From Gammaproteobacteria bacterium (GTDB lineage: Bacteria; Pseudomonadota; Gammaproteobacteria; JACKNK01), in NCBI GenBank assembly GCA_024234895.1, contig JACKNJ010000013.1, positions 1 to 64,000 of the forward strand: a stretch of DNA of 64,000 nt, written 5' to 3'. Below, in pieces: positions 16,313-25,402 of this stretch (its first letter is position 1; each line of letters opens with the position of its first letter). The notes under the pieces are model-generated. The model searched no databases. It saw only the letters and a list, made by a program, of their open reading frames with translations, and was not told the DNA's origin. Position numbers and translations under genes: made by a program.

Positions 16313-17583
16313 CAAACCGCGCTCGCCAGTTCCTTTGTCGCCAGCCCGTTGTGGCGCAGTGCCAAAGACAAGGAACGGCCAATCGCGGCGGCAAGCAGTG
16401 GAGGCACGGCATTCCCCACTTGCTCGTACTGTTCCACCCGCGAACCGCTGAATCGGAAAGTGTCAGGAAAAGACTGGATACGGGCCGCCTCTCTGACAGT
16501 GAACGCACGGTCCTGGTCGTAATGGAAATAGGCACCCCAATGTGGATCGCACTTGGTCAGGATCGTTGACGCCAAGCCATTCGGATCGACGCGGCCATAG
16601 CGCTTGGTGTGGTCTGAGCGGCGCGCCTGGCGCATGCCCTCGGGGAGCAGGGGCTCGGGGATGTTGGTCCAGTTTCCGCCTGGGGGAATGTGGGCAAGGC
16701 GCTGCAAATTCACCGCGCTCAAATTCGCGGCTTCATGATTCACCACCCCTGCCGAGCCGGCGCGCAGGATGCGTTGAAAATCGTTCTGTGGCGGTGTCCG
16801 ATATGGCTTGACCGGATTGCCCAGCTCACCGTTTTTCAGCGTGGGAAGATCATCAATCGCGTCGCGTACGGAGATGTGCGCGGGCAGTTCCATCTCGGCG
16901 GGGTAAGACACGATGTTGCGCCCGCCGAATTTGGACGTGAAGTTCACCCGTAATGGTGCCTGGTGGGCGGGCTCCGGGAAGACATCGCGCAGACATGTCC
17001 CGTCTTGCAGCCCGACGATGACGGTCCGCCAACGCATTTGTGGAACACCGTAGTGTGGCGCATAGAGAATGCGCACATCCGCGCAATACCCCAGCCCTTT
17101 CAGTGCGTCCAATATCGCCGCCAGGGTTTCACCGTCGGCGAAGGACACCAGGCCCGGGACGTTCTCGATGAGCACGGCACGGGGCGCGAACTCACCTACA
17201 AAGCGAAGAAACTCTTTGAAAAGGTGATTGCGCTGATCGTCGCCGGATCTCACTGGCGCGTTGATGGAGAACCCTTGGCAAGGCGGGCCACCGGCCAGCA
17301 AATCCAGTTCGCCCTTGGCAAGCCGCAGTTCTTCCCGAACCTCTTCGGCGTTCACCAGACGGATGTCTCGGGCATCGACAATCGTGCCCGGGTGATTCAG
17401 TGCGTAGGTTTCGGCATGTCTGGATTTGATTTCATTTGCGTAGAGCGAGTGAAAGCCCGCCTCACGAAGCCCTTCGGACAGGCCGCCGGCCCCTGCAAAC
17501 AGATCGATCATGGTGTGACCGAGGGGGGGCGAACGCACATCGACAGGGAACATGTCCAGGGTGTCACCGCGATTCGTTTTCAT
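16312..17583 (-). CDS. DNA (cytosine-5)-methyltransferase
   Basis: This 423-residue C5 methyltransferase has all main motifs: I in MIDLFAGAGGLSEGL, IV with the catalytic cysteine in AGGPPCQGFSIN, VI in LIENVPGLV, VIII in GVPQMRWRTVIVG and X in EQVGNAVPPLLAAAIG. The region between VIII and IX is the target-recognition part. It should protect the host from the adjoining NotI-like enzyme. ATG 17583 is preferred; a GTG at 17601 would add six residues. It overlaps the end of the upstream regulator gene, so three genes form one transcript. Confidence 0.93.
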   Translation of the reverse strand: MKTNRGDTLDMFPVDVRSPPLGHTMIDLFAGAGGLSEGLREAGFHSLYANEIKSRHAETYALNHPGTIVDARDIRLVNAEEVREELRLAKGELDLLAGGPPCQGFSINAPVRSGDDQRNHLFKEFLRFVGEFAPRAVLIENVPGLVSFADGETLAAILDALKGLGYCADVRILYAPHYGVPQMRWRTVIVGLQDGTCLRDVFPEPAHQAPLRVNFTSKFGGRNIVSYPAEMELPAHISVRDAIDDLPTLKNGELGNPVKPYRTPPQNDFQRILRAGSAGVVNHEAANLSAVNLQRLAHIPPGGNWTNIPEPLLPEGMRQARRSDHTKRYGRVDPNGLASTILTKCDPHWGAYFHYDQDRAFTVREAARIQSFPDTFRFSGSRVEQYEQVGNAVPPLLAAAIGRSLSLALRHNGLATKELASAV

Positions 17584-17767
17584 ACCGCCCCCGCTGTTCA
17601 CCCACGAACAGGTCTCCCTGCCGGTTGGATCGGAATTGCCCGACGTAATCCTTCATGAACTCCCGCAGCACCTGTGCGGCTGGCCGGTCCTCCGCCTGGC
17701 AGGCGGCGAGGAATTCCTGATGCAACTCGGGCTCGACCCGGATTCGGTAGTTCGCAGACTTGGCCAT
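17564..17767 (-). CDS. Ribbon-helix-helix protein, probable controller of the restriction operon
   Basis: A 67-residue protein starts MAKSANYRIRVEPELHQEFL, the beta-strand and first helix of a MetJ/Arc/RelB-type DNA-binding fold, followed by a second helix (RPAAQVLREFMKDYV) and a basic tail. It is the first gene of the restriction-modification operon and directly follows a perfect inverted repeat touching the -10 box. Ordinary restriction controllers are helix-turn-helix proteins, so an RHH regulator is unusual. It also resembles antitoxins of toxin-antitoxin pairs, but no toxin gene adjoins it. ATG 17767 has no Shine-Dalgarno; GTG 17776 is an alternative. Confidence 0.72.
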   Translation of the reverse strand: MAKSANYRIRVEPELHQEFLAACQAEDRPAAQVLREFMKDYVGQFRSNRQGDLFVGEQRGRYENESR

Positions 17768-17768
17768 G

Positions 17769-17799
17769 GGATACACATTGGTAACACAGAGGTGTATCC
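17769..17799. promoter_or_regulatory. Inverted-repeat operator for the restriction operon
   Basis: ggatacac at 17769-17776 and gtgtatcc at 17792-17799 form a perfect 8-bp inverted repeat with a 15-bp spacer. On the minus strand it begins immediately after the -10 hexamer and ends one base before ATG 17767, so a bound protein would cover the transcription start. Confidence 0.65.
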
Positions 17800-17827
17800 A
17801 CTATATCGCCACGTGGCTCGTGGTCAA
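17800..17827 (-). promoter_or_regulatory. Sigma-70 promoter of the restriction operon
   Basis: Minus-strand TTGACC (17822-17827) and TATAGT (17800-17805) are separated by 16 bases. Both hexamers are close to consensus. Transcription would start about 25 bases before the RHH gene, inside the operator. Confidence 0.65.
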
Positions 17828-17900
17828 GTCGTGAAGAAGAAATCGGCGACAGGTTTGATTTCCAGTCGCGAACCGGTTGACGACCGTTGCAGAGGTTTCG

Positions 17901-17936
17901 CAAAAAAATCCCGCATCCGGTGATGCGGGCTTTCTT
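17901..17936. terminator. Bidirectional terminator
   Basis: cccgcatc (17910-17917) and gatgcggg (17922-17929) form an 8-bp stem with a cggt loop. Read on the minus strand it is followed by seven T; read on the plus strand by ctttctt. It ends transcripts of the purK-purE side and insulates the restriction operon. Confidence 0.8.
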
Positions 17937-17967
17937 GCTCGGTATTGCAGCGCTCCGACGGGGCGAA

Positions 17968-18170
17968 TCAGTCTTTGAATTTGCCTTCTGCGACGCGCTC
18001 GGCTTTCTACTGCTCCGGTTCGCGGGCGCCGGATACGACGACACTCGGGTCGGGAACGAGATTCAGGGTGCTGGGTCCATGATCACGCGTTTGGCGTTCA
18101 GGCGGGCCCGGTGCTTGCCGCGTAGATGCCGACTCGTCTTGTCGATCTGAGCGTCGTATTGACGGTCATG
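17968..18170 (-). pseudogene. Possible decayed reading frame downstream of purE
   Basis: The minus strand contains protein-like stretches in two frames: RQYDAQIDKTSRHLRGKHRA and RLNAKRVIMDP, then, one frame over, STLNLVPDPSVVVSGAREPE and, after an in-frame stop, KAERVAEGKFKD. This is what a frameshifted, stop-containing remnant would look like. I do not recognise the family, and chance cannot be excluded. Confidence 0.25.
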
Positions 18171-18242
18171 CGCTCCGAGTCTTCCCGAGATCGGAAGTGG
18201 GCCCTGTGGGCGGAACCGGCTTCGACCTGAGGGGGGCGGCGC

Positions 18243-18743
18243 CTAACTCCGCGCCGTGTGCTCCATCGCGGTGGCTTTGTCCAGCACCATCTGTTCCATT
18301 TCGTCCTTGAAGCGCTGCACGCGCTCGCGGATGGACAGGTCGGAGGTGCCGAGGATCTGTGCGGCGAGGATGCCGGCGTTCTTGGCGCCGTTGATGGCGA
18401 CGGTCGCGACCGGCACGCCGGGCGGCATCTGCACGATGGAGAGCAGGGAGTCGTTGCCGGACAGCGTGGAGCTTTTCACCGGTACGCCGATGACCGGCAG
18501 GGCGGTGATCGCGGCGACCATGCCGGGCAGGTGGGCGGCGCCGCCGGCGCCGGCGATGATCACCTTGAGGCCGCGCCCGGCAGCGCTTTTCGAATAGTCG
18601 TACAGGCGTTGCGGGGTGCGGTGCGCGGAGACGATGGTCATCTCGAACGGGATGTCGAACTCGGTGAGCAGATCGGCGGCGGCCTGCATGACCGGCAGGT
18701 CCGAATCGCTGCCCATGATGATGCCGATGACGGGGGGGCTCAT
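18243..18743 (-). CDS. purE: N5-carboxyaminoimidazole ribonucleotide mutase
   Basis: This 166-residue class I PurE converts N5-CAIR to CAIR in purine synthesis. The phosphate-binding GSDSDLP, the SAHRTP loop with the catalytic histidine, and AGAGGAAHLPGMVAA are all present. Its ATG overlaps the purK stop by four bases. The only strong terminator lies about 310 bases downstream. Confidence 0.97.
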   Translation of the reverse strand: MSPPVIGIIMGSDSDLPVMQAAADLLTEFDIPFEMTIVSAHRTPQRLYDYSKSAAGRGLKVIIAGAGGAAHLPGMVAAITALPVIGVPVKSSTLSGNDSLLSIVQMPPGVPVATVAINGAKNAGILAAQILGTSDLSIRERVQRFKDEMEQMVLDKATAMEHTARS

Positions 18744-19903
18744 GGATGGTTCTCTCCGGAGATGATCAGGGTGTCGCGGACCTTTTCGGCCTTGCGGCGG
18801 GCCGCGTCGAGATCGGCGTCGAGCACGGTCACGTGGCCCATCTTGCGGAACGGTTTGGTCGCGGCCTTGCCGTAGAGGTGGACCGACACACCTTCGATCG
18901 CCAACGATTCCGCCATGCCTTCGATCACCGGGCGGCCGCTTTTGTCGGCAGCGCCGAGCAGGTTGATCATCGCCGCAGGCGCGAGCTGTTCGGTTGAGCC
19001 CAAAGGCAGGCCGAGTATCGCGCGCAGGTGCTGCTCGAACTGGTCGGTGACGCAGGCTTCGATGGTGTGATGGCCGGAATTGTGCGTGCGCGGCGCGACC
19101 TCGTTGACCAGCAGGTCGCCGGTTTCGGTGAGGAACATTTCGATGCCGAAGATGCCGGCGGCGTTCATCGCGTCGACGGTGCGGATCGCGAGCTGCCGCG
19201 CGGCGTCGGCGATCTCGGCGGAGACATTGGCCGGCGCCAGCAGCAGGTCGAGCACGTTCTCGCCGGGGCGGAACACCATTTCGACCGGCGGATAGCAGCG
19301 CGTCTCGCCGTTGCGACCGCGCGCGACGAGCACCGCGAGTTCCTTGCTGGCCGGCACGAAGCGCTCGATCAGCGACGGCACCGGCAGGTTCCTGCCGAAA
19401 TCGTTGGGCGATTTCATGACCGCGACGCCGCGCCCGTCGTAACCGCCACGGCGTGCCTTCTGCACCAGCGGATAGCCGAACTCGGCGAAGGCATCGGCAT
19501 CCGGCGTCGGCATCTCGATGAAGTCGGCGGTCGGGATGCCCGCGTTGGCCATCAGCCGCTTCTGGGTCAGCTTGTCCTGGATCTCGGCCAGCACGCGCGG
19601 CGAGGGATGGATCTCGTTGCCCTCGGCTTCGAGCTCGATCAGCGTGTCGCTGCCGATGTCTTCGATGTCGAAGGTGGAGACGTCGCAGGATTCGACCAGC
19701 TCGCGCAGGCGCGCCGGGTCGTGGAAGTCGCCGACGATCTGGTGGCCGGAAACCTGGCCGGCGGGGCTGCCCGGGGTGGGGTCGAGCACCACGCAGGTGC
19801 AGCCGAGCCGGTGGGCGGCCTGCACCATCATGCGACCGAGCTGGCCGCCGCCGATGATGCCGATGCGGGCGATGGGGTAGGGATGCGTATCCGCCGAAGA
19901 CAT
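18740..19903 (-). CDS. purK: N5-carboxyaminoimidazole ribonucleotide synthase
   Basis: This 387-residue ATP-grasp enzyme makes N5-CAIR from AIR, bicarbonate and ATP and passes it to PurE. N-terminal GIIGGGQLGRMM and the ATP-grasp segment KARRGGYDGRGV are diagnostic; NEVAPRTHNSGHHTIEAC near 270 is the substrate and metal loop. Coupled to purE by a four-base overlap. Confidence 0.97.
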   Translation of the reverse strand: MSSADTHPYPIARIGIIGGGQLGRMMVQAAHRLGCTCVVLDPTPGSPAGQVSGHQIVGDFHDPARLRELVESCDVSTFDIEDIGSDTLIELEAEGNEIHPSPRVLAEIQDKLTQKRLMANAGIPTADFIEMPTPDADAFAEFGYPLVQKARRGGYDGRGVAVMKSPNDFGRNLPVPSLIERFVPASKELAVLVARGRNGETRCYPPVEMVFRPGENVLDLLLAPANVSAEIADAARQLAIRTVDAMNAAGIFGIEMFLTETGDLLVNEVAPRTHNSGHHTIEACVTDQFEQHLRAILGLPLGSTEQLAPAAMINLLGAADKSGRPVIEGMAESLAIEGVSVHLYGKAATKPFRKMGHVTVLDADLDAARRKAEKVRDTLIISGENHP

Positions 19904-19992
19904 GGGTGCTCAGGTCCGCGTTCGGGAAAACGGGCGATTATCACATATTCGTGTCGCCGGGACCGCCGTTGCAGGTTGGTTGCGCAATCCGT

Positions 19993-21714
19993 TCAGGCAG
20001 TGCGCGCGCTGGCGGATTCCGACTGCATGCGGCCCGCGAGAATCACGGCCTCCTCGAGGGAGGGCGCGAAAGCGAGTTCGCCCCGCGTCCTGTGAATGCC
20101 GGCGCGGTGCAGCTTGGCGAGCAGGCGCGGTTTCAGGTCGCTGAGGATGATCCGCACCTGCTTGGCGCGCAGGTTATCGATGATCGACTCCAGGGCCATG
20201 ATCGCGGTCATGTCGAGCATCGTGACCCCGCCCATGTCGAGGATCACGACGCGGATGCTGGGATTGATCGTGGTGATCACCTTCAGCGCCGTCTGCGCGG
20301 AGCCGAAGAACAGCGGGCCGTTGATGTCGTAGACCATCACGCCTTCCGGGATGGTCTGGTCGGCGCCGATGCGGGCGTCACGCGGCAACGGGTTCAGTTC
20401 GATCAGGCTGATGCTGCGCTGGATGAAAAGCACCGCCGCCAGCGACAGGCCGACACCGACCGCGATGACCATGTCGAACAACACGGTCAGCAGGTAGCAG
20501 GTCAGCAGCACCACCACGTCGGGGCGCGGTGCGACGCGCAGGGTGCGCACGAAGTGGGGGGCTTCGCTCATGTTCCAGGCGACCACCAGCAGCAGCGCCG
20601 CCATCGAGGCCATCGGCAGATGGGCGAGCAGCGGCGCGAGCGCGAGGATCGCGGCGAGGATGAACAGCGCGTGCACCACCGAGGACAGCGGCGAAGTCGC
20701 CCCGGCGCGCACATTGGCGGCAGTGCGCGCGATCGCGGCGGTCGCGGGGATGCCGCCGAACAGCGGCGCGATCAGATTGCCGAGGCCCTGGCCGATGAGT
20801 TCGTCGTTCGGGTCGTGCCGCTTGCCCGACATGCCCTCGGCGACCACCGCGCAGAGCAGCGATTCGATCGCGCCGAGCGCGGCGATGGTCAGCGCCGGGC
20901 CCAGCAACTGGCGGACGAGCTTGAACGACAGTCCCAGCGGCTGACCGTCCGGCCCGGGCTGGTTCCAGGGCAGCGTGAACGTGGGCGGTACCGGCGGGAT
21001 GCCGTGCCCGCTGATGCCGCCGACATCGAACAGGAAACGCGAGCCGATGGTGGCGACCTCGAAGTCGGTCAGGGTCGCCAGAACCCACGCGGTCGCGGTG
21101 CCGACGGCAAGCGCGATCAGGTGGGCGGGAATGCGTGAGCGGGTGCGTCGCCAGGCGATCAGCACGGCGAGCGTCAACGCACCGATCGCCAGTTCGTTCC
21201 AGACGAAGCTCGGCAGCGCGGCCGCGAGGGTGACGACCTTGTCGGTGAAATGGCCGTTCAGCGCGTCGATGTGCAGACCGAGGAAATCCTTGATCTGGAG
21301 GGTTGCGATGACCGTGCCTATGCCGGCGGTGAAGCCGATCGTGACCGGGTAAGGGATGATCGTGACCAGTCGGCCGACACGCGCGAACCCCATCACGATC
21401 AGGATGATCCCGGCCATGAAGCCGGCGGTCATCAGCCCGCCGAGCCCGAATTTCTGCACGATCGGCAGCAGGATCACGACGAAGGCCGCGGTCGGCCCGG
21501 AGATGTTCACCCGCGAGCCACCGGTCAGCGCGATGACGATGCCGGCGACGATCGCTGTGTACAGGCCGTGCTGCGGCGGCACCCCGGTCGCGATCGCCAG
21601 GGCCATCGACAGCGGCAGGGCGATCACGCCGACGGTCAGCCCGGCCAGCGTGTTGCGCAGCAGGGATGGCGCGGTTCGGTCGTCTTGCCAGGAGGCGCGC
21701 AGGGCGGAAAACAT
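19993..21714 (-). CDS. dauA: SulP-family anion transporter, DauA-like, with STAS domain
   Basis: This 573-residue inner-membrane transporter has about a dozen spans and a cytoplasmic STAS domain from about 440. It resembles E. coli DauA closely in the first helices (LAGLTVGVIALPLSMALAIA, GGSRVNISGPTAAFVVIL) and in GAIESLLCAVVAEGMSGKRH and IARTAANVRAGATSPLSSV. DauA carries C4-dicarboxylates at acid pH; related SulP proteins take up sulfate or bicarbonate, so the substrate in this autotroph-like genome is uncertain. The STAS part contains VVILDMGGVTMLDMTAIMAL. Confidence 0.88.
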   Translation of the reverse strand: MFSALRASWQDDRTAPSLLRNTLAGLTVGVIALPLSMALAIATGVPPQHGLYTAIVAGIVIALTGGSRVNISGPTAAFVVILLPIVQKFGLGGLMTAGFMAGIILIVMGFARVGRLVTIIPYPVTIGFTAGIGTVIATLQIKDFLGLHIDALNGHFTDKVVTLAAALPSFVWNELAIGALTLAVLIAWRRTRSRIPAHLIALAVGTATAWVLATLTDFEVATIGSRFLFDVGGISGHGIPPVPPTFTLPWNQPGPDGQPLGLSFKLVRQLLGPALTIAALGAIESLLCAVVAEGMSGKRHDPNDELIGQGLGNLIAPLFGGIPATAAIARTAANVRAGATSPLSSVVHALFILAAILALAPLLAHLPMASMAALLLVVAWNMSEAPHFVRTLRVAPRPDVVVLLTCYLLTVLFDMVIAVGVGLSLAAVLFIQRSISLIELNPLPRDARIGADQTIPEGVMVYDINGPLFFGSAQTALKVITTINPSIRVVILDMGGVTMLDMTAIMALESIIDNLRAKQVRIILSDLKPRLLAKLHRAGIHRTRGELAFAPSLEEAVILAGRMQSESASARTA

Positions 21715-21845
21715 CGTGATTCATCGATGGGTCAAAGCGGCAGGATAGATAACGTAGCGCGTCCCGAAAGCGCCGTCTGCAACTCCTTTTGCGCTGGGGC
21801 ATGCGGCATACTCCGCGCCCATCTTTCCCGTTCCCGAGTTCCGTC

Positions 21846-22412
21846 ATGCCCAAGGCCAATGAAATCAAACGCGGCGCCGCCATCGAGGTCGAAGGTGAGC
21901 CCTATGTGGTTCGCGATGTCGAGGTGAAGAGCCCGTCCGCGCGCGGTGCGTCGACGCTCTACAAGTTCCGCCTGGTCAACGCGCGCACGCAGCAGAACAT
22001 CGATCGCCAGTTCAAGGGTGATGACTTCCTGAAGGATGCCGACATCACCCGCCGCAAGGTTCAGTACCTGTATGGCGCGGGCGACGAATTCACCTTCATG
22101 GACGACGAGGACTACAGCCAGTTCACGCTGAACCGCGACGATCTGGAGGATCAGCTCGGTTATCTGGTCGATGGCCTCGGCGGCATCATGGCGTTGCTGA
22201 TCGATGGCGTCCCGGTGGCGGTGGAACTGCCGGCGGCGGTGAATCTGGAGATCGTCGACACCGCGCCGGCGATCAAGGGCGCCTCGGCGAGTGCACGGAG
22301 CAAGACGGCCAGACTGAGCACCGGCATCGAGGTGCAGATTCCGGAATACCTGGAAACCGGCGAGGTCATACGGGTCAATACCGAAACCGGCAAGTACATG
22401 TCGCGGGCCTGA
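21846..22412 (+). CDS. yeiP: Elongation factor P-like protein YeiP
   Basis: At 188 residues with three beta-barrel domains it matches YeiP instead of EF-P: the loop that carries the modified lysine in EF-P reads SPSARGASTLYKFR. The C-terminal block IKGASASARSKTARLSTGIE is conserved in both. ATG 21846 begins MPKANEIKRG, as in E. coli. YeiP helps ribosomes at difficult peptide bonds. Divergent from the SulP gene. Confidence 0.94.
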   Translation: MPKANEIKRGAAIEVEGEPYVVRDVEVKSPSARGASTLYKFRLVNARTQQNIDRQFKGDDFLKDADITRRKVQYLYGAGDEFTFMDDEDYSQFTLNRDDLEDQLGYLVDGLGGIMALLIDGVPVAVELPAAVNLEIVDTAPAIKGASASARSKTARLSTGIEVQIPEYLETGEVIRVNTETGKYMSRA

Positions 22413-22463
22413 CCGGCCGGGCTGGCGGGCGGGATTGGAAGTCAGATTCAGAGTTGATAAGTC

Positions 22464-23750
22464 ATGTTCAAATTCATTCGCAGGCTGTTGTTTATATTGA
22501 TTCTTATTGTCGTCATCGGCCCCCTGGTGTTGCTGGTGATGGCAGTCGGCGACCGGCCTGCGCTGACCACCGAGATCCAGTTCACGCCGGACGATCTGGC
22601 GCGCGCCAAGGCCCTTGCCGAGGCCAACGACCCGCGCAAGATGGAGCCGGGCGAGGTTCACAACCTCACCCTGTCCGAGGCCGACGTGAACCTGCTCGCC
22701 AACTACGCGATCGAGCGCTTCGGTCAGGCCGGGGTGCTGATCGATCTGCAACCGGGTGCGGCCTGGATCCGCGGCACGGCGACGCTGCCGTCAAATCCGG
22801 TCGGCGAGTACCTGAATGTCAGCCTTGAGCTTTACCAGTCGGCCGGTCGCGTGCGGGTGCAGAGCCTCGACATCGGCGACATCCATGTGCCGCGCGTGCT
22901 CGCGCAGTGGCTGCTCGACAACGCCGATCGCCTCGGCCGCAAGGACGCCGATTACGTGGCCGTGCTGGAAGCCATCAACGGTTACCGCATCACCGCGCAG
23001 CACATGATGGTCATGTATCAGTGGGAACCGGATCTGGTTAAGCGCCTGGAGGGTCGCGGCAAGGGTGCCTTGATCCCCGAGGCGGACAAGCGCGCCATCG
23101 CCGCCTACGCGCGGCGGGCGGCGGAAATCTCCCAGGACCCGTATCTCGACGACCAGGCGCCGTTGCTGCGCTTCCTGCAGCCGATGTTCAAGCTGGCCGA
23201 GGACCGCACCCGACGCGGCGAGGACCCGGTGGTGGAGAACCGCGCGCTGATCATGGCGCTGGGTTTCTACGTGAACGGCACCAACGTGGCGCGCCTGATC
23301 GGTGTGCCGCAGGACGAGATCGGCGAGGCGAAGTGGCATGAACTGACCCTGCTCGGTCGCCACGACTTCGCGCAGCATTTCACCACCTCGGCGGTGATCG
23401 CCGTGTCCGGCGGCGGCAAGCTGGCGGATGCGATCGGCCTGTTCAAGGAGGTTGACGACTCCCAGTTCGGTACCGGTTTCTCGTTCAACGACATCGCCGC
23501 CGACCGCGCCGGTGTGCGTTTCGGCGAACTGGCCGTGGCCGGCGAATCGCAGGCGGTAAAGGTGCAGACGATGTTTGCCAACGGGCCGTGGGAGAGCGAC
23601 TTCATGCCGTCGGTCGACGATCTGCCCGAATTCCTGTCCGCCGCGCGCTTCGAGGCGGATTACGGACGCATCGGCAGCCCGCGCTACAACGCCGTGGTCG
23701 ACAAGATCGAGGCGCGGATCGCCAAGCTGAAACTGCACGCTGGCGGCTGA
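22464..23750 (+). CDS. Conserved membrane-anchored protein of unknown function
   Basis: A 428-residue protein has one N-terminal membrane span (residues 5-27, FIRRLLFILILIVVIGPLVL) and a long, presumably periplasmic, soluble part rich in alanine and charged residues. Hallmarks are LTLSEADVNLLANYAIERFG and GRHDFAQHFTTSAVIAVSGG. A histidine-containing segment HDFAQHF followed by a glycine-rich turn suggests a defined fold, but I do not recognise an enzyme motif. It follows yeiP by about 50 bases on the same strand. Confidence 0.8.
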   Translation: MFKFIRRLLFILILIVVIGPLVLLVMAVGDRPALTTEIQFTPDDLARAKALAEANDPRKMEPGEVHNLTLSEADVNLLANYAIERFGQAGVLIDLQPGAAWIRGTATLPSNPVGEYLNVSLELYQSAGRVRVQSLDIGDIHVPRVLAQWLLDNADRLGRKDADYVAVLEAINGYRITAQHMMVMYQWEPDLVKRLEGRGKGALIPEADKRAIAAYARRAAEISQDPYLDDQAPLLRFLQPMFKLAEDRTRRGEDPVVENRALIMALGFYVNGTNVARLIGVPQDEIGEAKWHELTLLGRHDFAQHFTTSAVIAVSGGGKLADAIGLFKEVDDSQFGTGFSFNDIAADRAGVRFGELAVAGESQAVKVQTMFANGPWESDFMPSVDDLPEFLSAARFEADYGRIGSPRYNAVVDKIEARIAKLKLHAGG

Positions 23751-23799
23751 TCGGCGGGCCGATCCTCACCGACGTGATCAGACCGCGGCGGGGCGGGTC

Positions 23800-24060
23800 T
23801 CAGGCCTCCGGCAGCGTGATCAGGACATGCACCACGGCGGCCACGGCGATCATCGAGTCGTTCGTCAGGAGATAGCGCCAGCCGCGCTGGGCGGCTCGGT
23901 CGATGAACAGGCGCGTCAGTATCCGGATGTTGGGCACCACGACGATCAGCGCGGTGGTCCAGACGATGAAATGGCCATTCAGCAGCACCCCGTTGTAGGT
24001 GCCAAGCAGGAATACCAGGGCGAGTAGCCAGGCGGCTTCGATATCCAGGTGGGCGAACAT
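23800..24060 (-). CDS. Small inner-membrane protein of unknown function
   Basis: An 86-residue product with two to three hydrophobic helices (AAWLLALVFLLGTYNGVLL, FIVWTTALIVVVPNIRIL, MIAVAAVVHVLITL). Codon use is typical of the window and the frame fills the gap between two plus-strand genes. Function unknown. Confidence 0.65.
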   Translation of the reverse strand: MFAHLDIEAAWLLALVFLLGTYNGVLLNGHFIVWTTALIVVVPNIRILTRLFIDRAAQRGWRYLLTNDSMIAVAAVVHVLITLPEA

Positions 24061-24216
24061 GCGGGCGGTTTCCGGGTGATCTGACGGGGGCGCGCGGAGA
24101 TTACCGGGGGAGGGTGCGGAGGTCGAAATCCATGCATCCGAAATGGGCTTGGCGTGGGACGTTTTGTTATCGTCGTGCGCCGATTCATCAACCAGACCCT
24201 TACCCCGAGGCCGACC

Positions 24217-25398
24217 ATGAGCAGCCGTTCCTTCCATCCTCCCGTCCGCACCCTGATGGGGCCCGGCCCGTCCGACGTGAACCCGCGCATCCTGAGCGCG
24301 ATGGCGCGTCCGACCATCGGCCACCTGGACCCGGTCTTCGTGGACCTGATGAGCGAGATGAAGGACCTGCTGCGTTACGCCTTCCAGACCAGCTACGAGC
24401 TGACCATGCCGGTGTCCGCGCCGGGTTCGGCGGGCATGGAGACCTGTTTCGTCAACCTGGTGCAGCCGGGCGACAAGGTCATCGTCTGCCAGAACGGCGT
24501 GTTCGGCGGGCGCATGAAGGAGAACGTCGAGCGTTGCGGCGGCACCGCCGTGATGGTGCAGGACGACTGGGGCCGCGCGGTCGATCCGCAGAAGGTCGAG
24601 GAGGCCCTGAAGGCCAATCCGGACGCCAAGCTGGTTGCCTTCGTGCACGCCGAGACCTCCACGGGTGCGATGTCCGACGCGAAAACCCTGGTCAAGCTCG
24701 CCCACGACCACGGCTGCCTTGCGATCGTCGACGCGGTCACCTCGCTGGGCGGTTCCGAGCTGAAGGTCGAGGAGTGGGGCATCGACGCGATCTATTCCGG
24801 TTCGCAGAAGTGCCTGTCCTGCACGCCGGGCCTGTCGCCGGTCAGCTTCAGTCCGGCCGCGATCGACGCCATCAAGAATCGCAAGACCAAGGTGCAGAGC
24901 TGGTTCATGGACCTGAATCTGGTCATGGGCTACTGGGGTGGCGAGGGCAAGCGCTCCTACCACCACACCGCGCCGATCAACGGCCTGTACGGCCTGCACG
25001 AGGCGCTGGTCATCCTCGAGAACGAGGGCCTCGAGAATTCCTGGGCGCGCCACAAGCACAACCACGACGCGCTGCGTGCCGGCATCGAGGCGATGGGTCT
25101 AAGCTTCGTCGTGCCGGAGGGCGAGCGCCTTCCGCAGCTCAACTCCGTGACGATTCCGGAAGGGGTGGACGATGCCAAGGTTCGCGGCAAGTTGCTCAAG
25201 GATTACAACCTCGAAATCGGCGCCGGTCTCGGCGCGCTCGCCGGCAAGGTCTGGCGTATCGGCCTCATGGGCTACGGCGCCAACCAGACCAATGTCCTGT
25301 TCTGCCTGGGCGCGCTGGATGCGGTGCTCAGTGGCATGGGTGCGCCGATCGAGCGCGGTGTCGGCGTCGCCGCCGCGCAGCAGGTCTACGCCGGCTGA
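24217..25398 (+). CDS. Class V aminotransferase, alanine/serine-glyoxylate type
   Basis: A 393-residue PLP enzyme of the alanine-glyoxylate/serine-glyoxylate aminotransferase family. The PLP lysine lies in IYSGSQKCLSC, the cofactor aspartate and loop in CLAIVDAVTSLGG, and the N-terminal MGPGPSDVNPRIL is diagnostic. In autotrophs such enzymes remove glyoxylate made by photorespiration-type reactions or make glycine; the actual pair of substrates cannot be fixed here. I start at ATG 24217 after cccgaggccgacc; a start at 24154 adds a tail not seen in the family. Confidence 0.9.
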   Translation: MSSRSFHPPVRTLMGPGPSDVNPRILSAMARPTIGHLDPVFVDLMSEMKDLLRYAFQTSYELTMPVSAPGSAGMETCFVNLVQPGDKVIVCQNGVFGGRMKENVERCGGTAVMVQDDWGRAVDPQKVEEALKANPDAKLVAFVHAETSTGAMSDAKTLVKLAHDHGCLAIVDAVTSLGGSELKVEEWGIDAIYSGSQKCLSCTPGLSPVSFSPAAIDAIKNRKTKVQSWFMDLNLVMGYWGGEGKRSYHHTAPINGLYGLHEALVILENEGLENSWARHKHNHDALRAGIEAMGLSFVVPEGERLPQLNSVTIPEGVDDAKVRGKLLKDYNLEIGAGLGALAGKVWRIGLMGYGANQTNVLFCLGALDAVLSGMGAPIERGVGVAAAQQVYAG

Positions 25399-25402
25399 TC
25401 GC

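Noticed and set aside
17564..17767. Toxin-antitoxin pair formed by the RHH protein
   Set aside because: RHH antitoxins normally overlap a small toxin gene; here the overlapping gene is a DNA methyltransferase.
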